From Pseudomonadota bacterium (GTDB lineage: Bacteria > Pseudomonadota > Gammaproteobacteria > Burkholderiales > Gallionellaceae): DNA of 42,471 nucleotides. The stretch is taken from assembly GCA_026399735.1 (NCBI GenBank), contig JAPLQK010000061.1:1-42471 (forward strand). The letters run 5' to 3'. Numbering within the stretch: the stretch's first letter is position 1; every line of letters begins with the position of its first letter. Made by a program: the position numbers and the translations under genes. The notes below the pieces were generated by a model, which was not told the DNA's origin, searched no databases, and saw nothing but the letters and a program-made list of their open reading frames with translations. Positions 17,054 to 24,462 of this stretch are shown here, piece after piece.

Positions 17054-18312
17054 GATTGAACTCCATTACGTTGATTCTTTTTCAGCTGCTTTTTTGCAAT
17101 TTCGTTGGCTTCGCTATCAATCAGAACCATCACTTCAGCCGGCAGGCCACGCTTGATTAACCAGCTTTCCTCCATTTTGGAGATCATAGGCACGAAGAAG
17201 AATGAAGCAAAATACACGAATGTTGCGACTTGACCGATCAGGATGGTCTGATCTGTAGGATGTACATATCCGACCCAGCCTAACAGCACCATATCGATCA
17301 GGAACAGGTAAAACTGCAACCTGTAGAACGGACGGTAACGTGCACCGCCAGGAATACGTGAGCGATCAAGAAATGGCATGAAGGCAAACAGCATCACTGA
17401 CAAACCCATTGCGATCACGCCGCCCACCATGTTCGGCACTGAACGCAGAATTGCGTAGAAAGGCAGGAAATACCATTCAGGCACAATATGGTTCGGTGTC
17501 ACCATCGGATTGGCCGGAATATTGTTGGCAGGTTCCATCAAACTGTTAGGCATGAAGAAAACAAACACGCTGTACACGATCAGGAAAATTCCCAAACCAT
17601 ACAAATCCTTGATTGTGAAATAAGGATGAAACGGAATATTGTCTTTGGCAGCCAGATCGATACCGCTTGGATTACTGCTCTTTACGCTGTGCAATGCCAC
17701 CAGATGTATCACCACTGCGCCGACAATGACGAACGGCATCAAATAGTGCAGGGCGAAGAAGCGCGTCAAGGTAGCATCACCCACCGTGTAATCTCCGCGC
17801 AGCCAGATGACTACCTGATCGCCGATAAATGGCGTTGCCTTGAACAGGTTGGTAATCACGGTTGCACCCCAGAAAGACATCTGTCCCCAAGGCAACAAAT
17901 AGCCCATGAATGCCGTTGCCATCAGCAGCAACAACAGGCCCTGGCCGGTCCACCACAGCAATTCGCGTGGTGCACGGTATGAACCGTAATACAAGGTTCT
18001 GGCCATGTGGGTAAAGATCACGAAGAAGAATGCTGAAGCGCCGGTTGCGTGCATGTAACGCAACAACCAACCGTAATTCACATCGCGCATGATGTGCTGG
18101 ATGGAATCAAACGACATTGCGACATCGGCCTTGTAATGCATTGCCAGAAATATGCCGGTGATCAGTTGCAGCACCAGCACAATGCCGGCCAGAAAGCCGA
18201 AATTCCACCAGTAGCTGAGATTACGCGGGGTTGGATAATCTGTCAGGTCATGCTTGACGAAGCTGGTAAGCGGAAAACGCTCATCTATCCAATTCATTAT
18301 GTTATTTGCCAT
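17050..18312 (-). CDS. petB: Ubiquinol-cytochrome c reductase, cytochrome b subunit
   Basis: Cytochrome b is the membrane core of bc1; it carries hemes bL and bH and the Qo and Qi quinone sites. This 420-aa protein has about eight transmembrane helices, the histidine pairs for two haems in helices B and D (for example RYMHATGAS and FFALHYLMPF), and the Qo-site PEWYF motif. The length is normal for proteobacterial cytochrome b with a short C-terminal extension. It follows petA after 8 bases and overlaps petC. Confidence 0.97.
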   Translation of the reverse strand: MANNIMNWIDERFPLTSFVKHDLTDYPTPRNLSYWWNFGFLAGIVLVLQLITGIFLAMHYKADVAMSFDSIQHIMRDVNYGWLLRYMHATGASAFFFVIFTHMARTLYYGSYRAPRELLWWTGQGLLLLLMATAFMGYLLPWGQMSFWGATVITNLFKATPFIGDQVVIWLRGDYTVGDATLTRFFALHYLMPFVIVGAVVIHLVALHSVKSSNPSGIDLAAKDNIPFHPYFTIKDLYGLGIFLIVYSVFVFFMPNSLMEPANNIPANPMVTPNHIVPEWYFLPFYAILRSVPNMVGGVIAMGLSVMLFAFMPFLDRSRIPGGARYRPFYRLQFYLFLIDMVLLGWVGYVHPTDQTILIGQVATFVYFASFFFVPMISKMEESWLIKRGLPAEVMVLIDSEANEIAKKQLKKNQRNGVQS

Positions 18313-18320
18313 GATTTCTC

Positions 18321-18830
18321 CTATGCTTTGCCGATGACTAATTTGTTTTCTGACAAAAAGTGATACGGCGGCACCTCGAGATTCCTCGGCGCCGGACCGT
18401 GCGTAACACGACCGCTATCGTCATACACGCTACCATGACAATGGCATACCCAGCCCGGACCTTCCTTGTTTGGCACGCAACCCATGTGAGTGCATACACC
18501 AAGTACAACCAGCCATTCCGGATTTTTTGCACGTTTGGCATCCGCTTCCGGATCAATCACACCATTGCTAGCTTGCGATTCTTTTATCTGCTCCGGCGTG
18601 CGGTGCAGAACAAATACCGGCTTCCCCTGCCAGGCGACTGTATGCATCCCGCCAGGCGGTATTCCGGTCAGATCAACTTCAGTTTCAGCCTTAGCCAGCA
18701 CGTCGGAACTCGGGTTCATGCTGGAAACCAAAGGAACGCAGGCTGCCGCAACGCCTGCACCGCCCACAACTGATGTTAACTGAATTAAAAAGTTGCGACG
18801 ATTTCCACCGCTCGGATTTTCATGCTCCAT
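18321..18830 (-). CDS. petA: Ubiquinol-cytochrome c reductase, Rieske iron-sulfur subunit
   Basis: This 169-aa protein carries the Rieske 2Fe-2S cluster of bc1. A twin-arginine leader (RRNFLIQ, 11-17) is retained as the membrane anchor. Cluster ligands are in CTHMGC (113-118) and CHCHGS (129-134): two cysteines and two histidines bind iron, and Cys118 and Cys131 form the stabilising disulfide. The second loop is usually CPCHGS; here the proline is a histidine, next to the ligands. It is the first gene of petABC, with GGGG shortly before the ATG. Confidence 0.95.
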   Translation of the reverse strand: MEHENPSGGNRRNFLIQLTSVVGGAGVAAACVPLVSSMNPSSDVLAKAETEVDLTGIPPGGMHTVAWQGKPVFVLHRTPEQIKESQASNGVIDPEADAKRAKNPEWLVVLGVCTHMGCVPNKEGPGWVCHCHGSVYDDSGRVTHGPAPRNLEVPPYHFLSENKLVIGKA

Positions 18831-19136
18831 CTTGACACCCCTTGATAATATAATCGTTTACTAATCTTCGCTATGCTACTCTGACATTCTCCTACCCACA
18901 ACCGAAATAATGGGTAAACAAACAGGGTTATTAAAAAAAGATAAATAAACCCTTACGGAGTAACTATTTAGGGTTAGAAACAGATTTTCAAACAAAACCC
19001 GAAAGATATGACCGCAGTCACATATTAACCGGACTTACAGGAGGCCAGCCCGCCGACAGCGACGCTGTATAAGCTTTCAGTCAGCAAATTGCTGATATTG
19101 GCAAGATGAAAAAGGGGACGTTAATATTGACAATGC
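18831..19136 (-). promoter_or_regulatory. petABC upstream region with candidate promoter
   Basis: This 306-base stretch without a gene separates petA from the end of moaA. On the minus strand a weak sigma-70-like pair is visible: TTGTGG (18901-18896) and TAGCAT (18878-18873), with 17 bases between. Further upstream are an imperfect hairpin (18925-18932 with 18944-18952), the 11-mer AACCCTTACGG (18948-18958) that also occurs upstream of the 40222 gene, and a perfect CAGCAA/TTGCTG repeat (19082-19094). No clear terminator for moaA was found. Confidence 0.35.
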
Positions 19137-20264
19137 CTATCCGCCTATATATGACATTTCAATTTTATTGCGAGGAAATTGCTGCGCCTCATGACGAATC
19201 TCTGAATATCGGTCAGTCCGCTTTTGCCAGCAATTAGCGATCGCACGACTTATCGTTTCATCGCTGCATTCTTGCCGCATCAGGGCGCGAAGGTCAGTAT
19301 CGGACTGCTCGGCGAACAGACAAGTGTAAAGTTTGCCATCGGTGGACAAACGTATGCGTGTACATTCATGGCAAAAAACTTGTGTTACCGATGCAATCTG
19401 GCCTATTTCACCCGCGCCATCGGCATAGACCCAGCGACTCGCCACTTCGCCTTTGCAGTTAGCATCAACCGCCACCAAAGGGTAACGCGCAGAAATCAGA
19501 TCAACCACTTCCTGCGCCGGCACGACTTCATCCATAACCCAGCCGTTCGTACTGCCGACATCCATGTACTCTACAAAGCGCAGGATAATCCCTGTGTTTC
19601 GAAAATATTCGGCCATCGGGATAATTTCGCCGTCATTTACCCCGCGCTTGACCACCATATTGACCTTGATCGGAGAAAGTCCAACCCGTTGCGCAGCTTC
19701 AATGCCTTCCAGAACGGTTCTGACCGATACATTCGAGTCACTCATGCGCCGGAAAATAGCTTCGTTAAGACCGTCCAGACTAACGGTAATGCGTGACAAA
19801 CCTGCTTCCTTGAGTGCCTGCGCCTTAGCCGACAGCAACACGCCATTCGTGGTCATCGCAATCTCGACCATTTCGCCGTTCAGGGTGCGCAACGAAGACA
19901 ATTTTTCAATCAGCTTCTCTATGCCACGGCGCAACAAAGGCTCACCGCCGGTAATCCGGATTTTGCGTATCCCTGAACGCACGAAAATTGCAGCCGCACG
20001 GGCGATTTCTTCCAGACTGAGCAATTCAGGACGCGGCAGAAATACGTGATTTTTGTCGAATATTTCGCGCGGCATGCAATAAGTGCAACGCAAATTGCAC
20101 CTGTCAGTGACCGAAATTCTCAGGTCAAGCATAGGACGATGCAGAACATCAGGCAAAACACCTGTGAAATTCAAGGCAGAACGAATTATGACGGGCTCAC
20201 CAAACTCTTGAGGTGCCCCGCAAGTTTCGATGAGTTTGATCGGCATAACTTTGGAGTAAGGCAT
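19137..20264 (-). CDS. moaA: GTP 3',8-cyclase MoaA (molybdenum cofactor biosynthesis)
   Basis: MoaA is a radical-SAM enzyme that, with MoaC, converts GTP to cyclic pyranopterin monophosphate, the first step of Mo-cofactor synthesis. This 375-aa protein has the SAM-cluster motif CNLRCTYC (56-63), a C-terminal second cluster motif FCHEC with a later Cys (YTCLF), and the conserved terminal Gly-Gly. The N-terminal about 35 residues extend beyond typical MoaA. A TAA codon lies directly before the ATG, so the frame cannot start earlier, but no ribosome-binding site is visible there or at the ATG six codons later. The leader is structured. Confidence 0.95.
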   Translation of the reverse strand: MPYSKVMPIKLIETCGAPQEFGEPVIIRSALNFTGVLPDVLHRPMLDLRISVTDRCNLRCTYCMPREIFDKNHVFLPRPELLSLEEIARAAAIFVRSGIRKIRITGGEPLLRRGIEKLIEKLSSLRTLNGEMVEIAMTTNGVLLSAKAQALKEAGLSRITVSLDGLNEAIFRRMSDSNVSVRTVLEGIEAAQRVGLSPIKVNMVVKRGVNDGEIIPMAEYFRNTGIILRFVEYMDVGSTNGWVMDEVVPAQEVVDLISARYPLVAVDANCKGEVASRWVYADGAGEIGQIASVTQVFCHECTRIRLSTDGKLYTCLFAEQSDTDLRALMRQECSDETISRAIANCWQKRTDRYSEIRHEAQQFPRNKIEMSYIGG

Positions 20265-20289
20265 TTAAAATAACCGATGTTGGTTTCCG

Positions 20290-20338
20290 GGAAGCCGCAT
20301 CCGAGGTGGAATCGCATTCGCGACCTCTCACGGCCTCC
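20290..20338 (-). promoter_or_regulatory. Structured 5' leader of moaA
   Basis: On the minus strand three nested helices can form: CGGCCTCC complement (20331-20338) with GGAAGCCG (20290-20297), inside it ACCTC/GAGGT (20323-20327, 20303-20307), and an innermost short CGC/GCG hairpin. The element ends 25 bases before the moaA start and fills most of the mrp-moaA gap. A Mo-cofactor riboswitch often precedes moaA, but the order of helices and loops here could not be matched to it by eye. Confidence 0.35.
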
Positions 20339-20351
20339 AGAAAACTGTGGA

Positions 20352-21443
20352 TTATGTGCTCTGAACGACAATCTTCGGGAACACTGCGCTGTGATCCTGT
20401 GCCATGTCCGCAACCTTGACCGCAATGCGCCGAGCAATCTGCTTATAGACTTTGGCGATATTGCCGTCCGGATCAGCTACCACGGTCGGCGTGCCAGAAT
20501 CTGCCTGTTCGCGAATGCGAATATCCAGCGGCAAACCGCCAAGAAACTCGGTGTCGTAATCAGCACACATCTTTTCGCCACCGCCCGCACCGAAGATATG
20601 TTCTTCATGGCCGCACTGTGTACAGATATGCGTGCTCATATTCTCGACGATACCGACGATCTTGATGCCGACTTTTTCGAACATCTTCAACCCCTTGCGT
20701 GCATCCAGCAGAGCGATGTCCTGCGGCGTGGTAACGATTACGGCACCGGTCACAGGTACGTTTTGCGCCAGAGATAACTGTATATCACCTGTACCTGGCG
20801 GCAGATCCACCACCAGATAGTCAAGGTTATCCCACTTGGTCTGATGCAACAACTGATCCAGCGCCTGCGTCACCATCGGGCCGCGCCAGATCATCGGCGT
20901 ATCTGCGTCAATCAAAAAGCCAATCGACATGGCCTGCAGACCATGGCTCATCATAGGCTGCAAACTCTTGCCGTCAGCCGATTCCGGCTGACCGGAGATA
21001 CCTAACATGGTAGGCTGGGAAGGCCCGTAAATATCGGCGTCCAGCACGCCAACGCGCGCGCCCTCAGCAGCCAGTGCCAGCGCCAGATTCACGGCGGTTG
21101 TACTTTTACCCACCCCTCCCTTGCCGCTGGCCACCGCGATGATGTTCTTCACACCCTCTACCAGTTTAACGCCCCGCTGCACAGCATGCGGCACTACCTT
21201 GCTTGTCACGTTAGCACTGACCTGACCGATACCTGGCAAAGCAGCTTTAAGATGCGATTCAACCATTGTCTTGATATCACCCCACACACTCATCGCAGGA
21301 TAACCGAGCAGGATATCAAGCGTTACATCCGAACCGGCGATCTTGATATTTTTTACCGATTTTCCACTAACAAAATCTTTTCTGGTATTGGGGTCGATCA
21401 AATTCTTCAACGCATTTTGCACATCAGTTTCATTAAAACTCAT
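20352..21443 (-). CDS. apbC: Iron-sulfur cluster carrier protein Mrp/ApbC
   Basis: This 363-aa protein is a P-loop ATPase that binds and transfers 4Fe-4S clusters to apo-enzymes. Residues 1-75 are a DUF59/MIP18 domain. Residues from about 98 form the deviant Walker A site GKGGVGKST (107-115), with a Walker B-type DLPPGTGD. A CTQC motif in the second half binds the bridging cluster at the dimer interface. The gene has GGGAG before its ATG. It serves a genome with many Fe-S proteins, including those in this window. Confidence 0.95.
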   Translation of the reverse strand: MSFNETDVQNALKNLIDPNTRKDFVSGKSVKNIKIAGSDVTLDILLGYPAMSVWGDIKTMVESHLKAALPGIGQVSANVTSKVVPHAVQRGVKLVEGVKNIIAVASGKGGVGKSTTAVNLALALAAEGARVGVLDADIYGPSQPTMLGISGQPESADGKSLQPMMSHGLQAMSIGFLIDADTPMIWRGPMVTQALDQLLHQTKWDNLDYLVVDLPPGTGDIQLSLAQNVPVTGAVIVTTPQDIALLDARKGLKMFEKVGIKIVGIVENMSTHICTQCGHEEHIFGAGGGEKMCADYDTEFLGGLPLDIRIREQADSGTPTVVADPDGNIAKVYKQIARRIAVKVADMAQDHSAVFPKIVVQST

Positions 21444-21515
21444 TACTTGCTCCCGGATTCAGATATTAAAATTAGGCTGGTATTATAATTTAAGTCGATT
21501 TAATTACTCGGGTAT

Positions 21516-21878
21516 TTAACGAATCGGGTCTCGACTGGCACCGGCGGACTCCAGCCGGTCAAGATAATCCTGCCACAACAAAGCCTGGTTTTTCCCCAGG
21601 TTGTAAAGATATTCCCAGGCATAAAGTCCTGTTTCATGGCCGTCATCAAAATTGATTTGCATGGCATAACTTCCGGCAGGTATAGCACCGGTCACGCCAA
21701 CTTGTCTTTTGCCAACCTGCAAAACCTCTTGCCCCGGACCATGTCCACTGACATCGGCAGATGGCGAATACACCCGCAAAAACTCATAAGGTAGTTGAAA
21801 ACACGCATTATCGCTGAAGCTTATTTCCAAAATACGGGATTGTTGATGCAACTTTATTTCCGTTGGTTGTTCTGACAT
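21516..21878 (-). CDS. DUF971 domain protein (gamma-butyrobetaine hydroxylase-like N-terminal domain)
   Basis: This 120-aa soluble protein is a stand-alone DUF971 domain with the family signature SADVSGHGPG near residues 41-50 and a second conserved stretch, INFDDGHETGLYAWEYL, around 80-95. DUF971 genes are often found beside mrp/apbC, as here, and the domain is also present in 4Fe-4S cluster proteins. A role in Fe-S assembly is therefore inferred. The ATG at 21878 is 5 bases after GAGG; an ATG one codon upstream is also possible. Confidence 0.85.
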   Translation of the reverse strand: MSEQPTEIKLHQQSRILEISFSDNACFQLPYEFLRVYSPSADVSGHGPGQEVLQVGKRQVGVTGAIPAGSYAMQINFDDGHETGLYAWEYLYNLGKNQALLWQDYLDRLESAGASRDPIR

Positions 21879-21913
21879 CATTTCCTCTGCAGCACTTGAC
21901 TGCCGTTATTTGT

Positions 21914-22342
21914 TTATCTTGGCTTGTAATGCGCGTTTGCGAACTGGACAATTTGTGAGCAGGGATAGCCTGCCAACGCTCCAAATTTCTGTTGCGCCAA
22001 CATCAGCAATTCGTCTATATCAGCAATCTCATCCGTGCCGTCCAACACAAACTGCAATCCGATCAGTCCGCCGCATTGCATACGCATTTCTTTGGCATGT
22101 GGCAACGGCCCGTCAATATGCAACTGACCCAACGCAAAAGTGAAGTTGTTTCTCAACAAATCACGAAATGCGACGCATCGTTCATGCGAGTTCTGGTTAT
22201 TACAGACAACAAGTTCCCGCTCGGCAATATTGCGTTTGACCGCCATCGAACAGCCGGCACCACGCGTTAATATAGTTTTGGCGAACGGACAGGAACGTGC
22301 GCTCACCTCATCCAGCATCTGCCGGAAGACAAGCTCATCCAT
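21914..22342 (-). CDS. Unknown six-cysteine protein, possible Fe-S protein
   Basis: This 142-aa cytoplasmic-looking protein has cysteines at residues 18, 31, 47, 56, 90 and 128, an unusually high and well-spaced content. The first four (C-x12-C-x15-C-x8-C) could bind an iron-sulfur cluster or zinc. No signal peptide, transmembrane helix or family was recognised. The gene is 5 bases from the 75-aa gene upstream and 32 bases from the DUF971 gene downstream, in the same direction, so it may be co-transcribed with the Fe-S assembly genes. Function is not known. Confidence 0.7.
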   Translation of the reverse strand: MDELVFRQMLDEVSARSCPFAKTILTRGAGCSMAVKRNIAERELVVCNNQNSHERCVAFRDLLRNNFTFALGQLHIDGPLPHAKEMRMQCGGLIGLQFVLDGTDEIADIDELLMLAQQKFGALAGYPCSQIVQFANAHYKPR

Positions 22343-22347
22343 ACCGG

Positions 22348-22575
22348 CTAATCGTCACCCGGTTGTGGCGCAGCAACACGCACTTCATTAAGCAAATCTT
22401 CTGCATGCAGTTCAGATTCGGCATGCATCATTTTGATCACTGCCGTTGTATCCTCCGGAAGGTCCGCACGTAAAAGCCTGACCCTCGCCGCTGCATCACG
22501 ATAGGTTGCATGCTCCTCCAGATTTTTCAAAAGGCGGATAGGTTGCTCGGTGATGCGGTAGATAAAGTAGGGCAT
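22348..22575 (-). CDS. Small hypothetical protein, 75 aa
   Basis: This 75-aa acidic protein is mostly helical with no cysteine, signal peptide or membrane segment. It begins MPYFIYRI and contains a charged helix with heptad-like spacing (about 20-60). The ATG is preceded by a weak ribosome-binding site. It ends 5 bases before the six-cysteine protein gene, suggesting they are translated together. No family was recognised. Confidence 0.6.
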   Translation of the reverse strand: MPYFIYRITEQPIRLLKNLEEHATYRDAAARVRLLRADLPEDTTAVIKMMHAESELHAEDLLNEVRVAAPQPGDD

Positions 22576-22607
22576 TTCAGCGATATTCCCGTTAAATTTA
22601 CTGTTTA

Positions 22608-23186
22608 TTACGCGCGCTTCAAGAAAGTAATGACATTAGAATCAGGGGCATTTTTAGTTGCGCAACTGCCTTCCCCGACACCGGCTAACTGTTCCGCCTC
22701 GTGTAACAGATTGACGACATCAACATAATGTTTTTGCTTCACCATCATCAGCGCAGTGTAACCGCCCTCATTTTTGGCAAGTACTTCCGCGTTCGCCTGC
22801 AACAACACTTCAACTACGGCTGTTTCACCATAACCTGCTGCGAGCATCAACGGACGAACGCCATAAGCGATCGCAGCCTCGATGTTAGCGCCAGCGTTGA
22901 TCAGCACTTGCACAACGTCCGCAAAACCTCGATCTTGTTCGGCGTTATACACTGCACGACTTATCGGCACCCAACCGCGTGTATCATGCGCATTGACATC
23001 CGCACCGGCTTCTATAAGCGTCTCAACCAGAGCCAGATTTCCGGCATGGGAAGCCAGCATCAACAGCGTGGCTTCCTCCTCATCACGAGAATTAACATCC
23101 GCTCCGGCAAGCAACATCCTTTTCACTTCGGCAATATCACCTGCTTTTACTGATTTAACCAACTGTTCTCGCATCATGTTTTCCAT
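22608..23186 (-). CDS. Ankyrin repeat protein
   Basis: This 192-aa protein consists of about four to five ankyrin repeats (residues about 6-165), each with the turn pattern GADVN or GANIE and the helix start TALMMV or PLMLAA. Such repeats mediate protein-protein binding. No signal peptide is visible, so it is probably cytoplasmic. The C-terminal tail contains one cysteine. It lies between a secreted protein gene and the 75-aa gene, all in the same direction with gaps under 35 bases. Its partner is unknown. Confidence 0.85.
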   Translation of the reverse strand: MENMMREQLVKSVKAGDIAEVKRMLLAGADVNSRDEEEATLLMLASHAGNLALVETLIEAGADVNAHDTRGWVPISRAVYNAEQDRGFADVVQVLINAGANIEAAIAYGVRPLMLAAGYGETAVVEVLLQANAEVLAKNEGGYTALMMVKQKHYVDVVNLLHEAEQLAGVGEGSCATKNAPDSNVITFLKRA

Positions 23187-23201
23187 TCTGAACTGATAAT
23201 A

Positions 23202-24101
23202 CTATTTTTGTACCGTCGTCTTCAGCGCCTTAAGGATTGCATCAGGCGCTTTCATGATGCTCATAAAACTGTGATCACCCATCATGCTCAAATCAGGAAA
23301 GTTGATCGCGATGCGGAAACGAGCATACAGTGCATAGACCTTATTACCCGACACAAGCACTTCATAGGGAAGATGAGCGGTTGACTTGATCGCTTGCGAA
23401 TCAATCTGATCCATGATGAACTTGTCATCCATAAACCTGTTCTCGCCAGCACCCTTCATTGCCACACCAAACACCGTCTCTGGCTTGCCGGGAACATCGA
23501 CGCGATACACCTTGGAAACACCGTTCTTGTTGTTTGCCAGCTTCGCATCCACCGCATGTACCGCTTCTTCATGACTGCCGTATTCTGCCAACTCGCTTGG
23601 ATCTGTGAAATATTCCATACCCATCATGTAGTGGTATTTGCGTGCCTGCTTCGCCGTCATACCCGTTGCCGAACCGAACTCTTCAACCTTGCCCAAGGCG
23701 GTTGCAAGCTGCGCTGCCACATTGCTCAAGTCACCGCTCATACGGTACACATTCGCCATATATACCGGATTGTTATAGCTGACCTGCACTTCTTTGCCGG
23801 CTTCGGTAATAGCGATACGTTCTGCCGCACCATATCCGCCGAATTCAGAGGCCGATGCATTTTTCTTCAACTCGTCATTGGTTACAATAACAATATCTGC
23901 ATTCGCATAGGGCGCATATTCACCAATCACAGTGAAACCAGCTGCTTGCAAGGCGGCTTTAACCTGAGCGGATTTTTCAGCTACCGTTCCTGCACTTTTC
24001 GAAGCCAGCACAAAAGGTTTGAGTAACGCATCTGCCGCCTGCGCCCCCGTCACGACAAACATCAGCAATCCAGATAGCAGCGCAATTTTAAATCTCATCA
24101 T
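23202..24101 (-). CDS. Periplasmic protein of unknown function
   Basis: This 299-aa protein has a clear Sec signal peptide ending in AQA-AD (about residue 22) and AAGGAG 5 bases before the ATG. The mature part contains no cysteine and is rich in methionine in places (YHYMMGMEYF and LSMMGDHSFMSIM). Two segments that pair a beta strand with the phrase YNNPVYMANVY and with LPYEVLV vaguely recall DUF302-type proteins, which bind small ligands, but this is not firm. It heads a run of small genes downstream. No known pathway could be assigned. Confidence 0.65.
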   Translation of the reverse strand: MMRFKIALLSGLLMFVVTGAQAADALLKPFVLASKSAGTVAEKSAQVKAALQAAGFTVIGEYAPYANADIVIVTNDELKKNASASEFGGYGAAERIAITEAGKEVQVSYNNPVYMANVYRMSGDLSNVAAQLATALGKVEEFGSATGMTAKQARKYHYMMGMEYFTDPSELAEYGSHEEAVHAVDAKLANNKNGVSKVYRVDVPGKPETVFGVAMKGAGENRFMDDKFIMDQIDSQAIKSTAHLPYEVLVSGNKVYALYARFRIAINFPDLSMMGDHSFMSIMKAPDAILKALKTTVQK

Positions 24102-24201
24102 GTTTCTCCTTAGGTTATGGTTGAACTTTGATCTGTTACAAATATATTCAAAATACGGGTGACATGAAAATAATTCAATGCAATCAAATAGTTATGAAAA
24201 T

Positions 24202-24453
24202 TTACAGCCCGTGATCTTCCAGACGTTTATGTGCGCCATCGCAATACGGCTTTTTATCCGTTGCCTTGCAACCGCACAACCAAACCTTGGTCTTTTCCGG
24301 CAAGACAAGTTTCTCAGGTACAAACTGAGTACCGCTATGTGAGCCATCACAAAACGGCTGAGATTTGGACTTTCCGCAGGAGCACCACCAGTATTCACCG
24401 GCGTCCAACTCCAGCACATAGGGTGCACGCTTGGCACATACAGGCTTTTCCAT
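24202..24453 (-). CDS. Double CDGSH iron-sulfur domain protein
   Basis: This 83-aa protein carries two CDGSH-type 2Fe-2S sites. In the first, the ligands are Cys24, Cys26, Cys35 and His39 (in FCDGSH); in the second, Cys60, Cys62, Cys71 and His75 (in YCDGAH). It corresponds to the tandem CISD3-like class, found in many bacteria, that transfers clusters or electrons with redox- and pH-sensitive stability. It starts 9 bases after the stop of the ferredoxin reductase fusion, which suggests the two act together. Confidence 0.92.
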   Translation of the reverse strand: MEKPVCAKRAPYVLELDAGEYWWCSCGKSKSQPFCDGSHSGTQFVPEKLVLPEKTKVWLCGCKATDKKPYCDGAHKRLEDHGL

Positions 24454-24462
24454 TTGATCTCC

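Noticed and set aside
20290-20338. Calling the moaA leader a Mo-cofactor riboswitch
   Set aside because: The helices do not clearly match the known conserved core, so only a structured leader is claimed.
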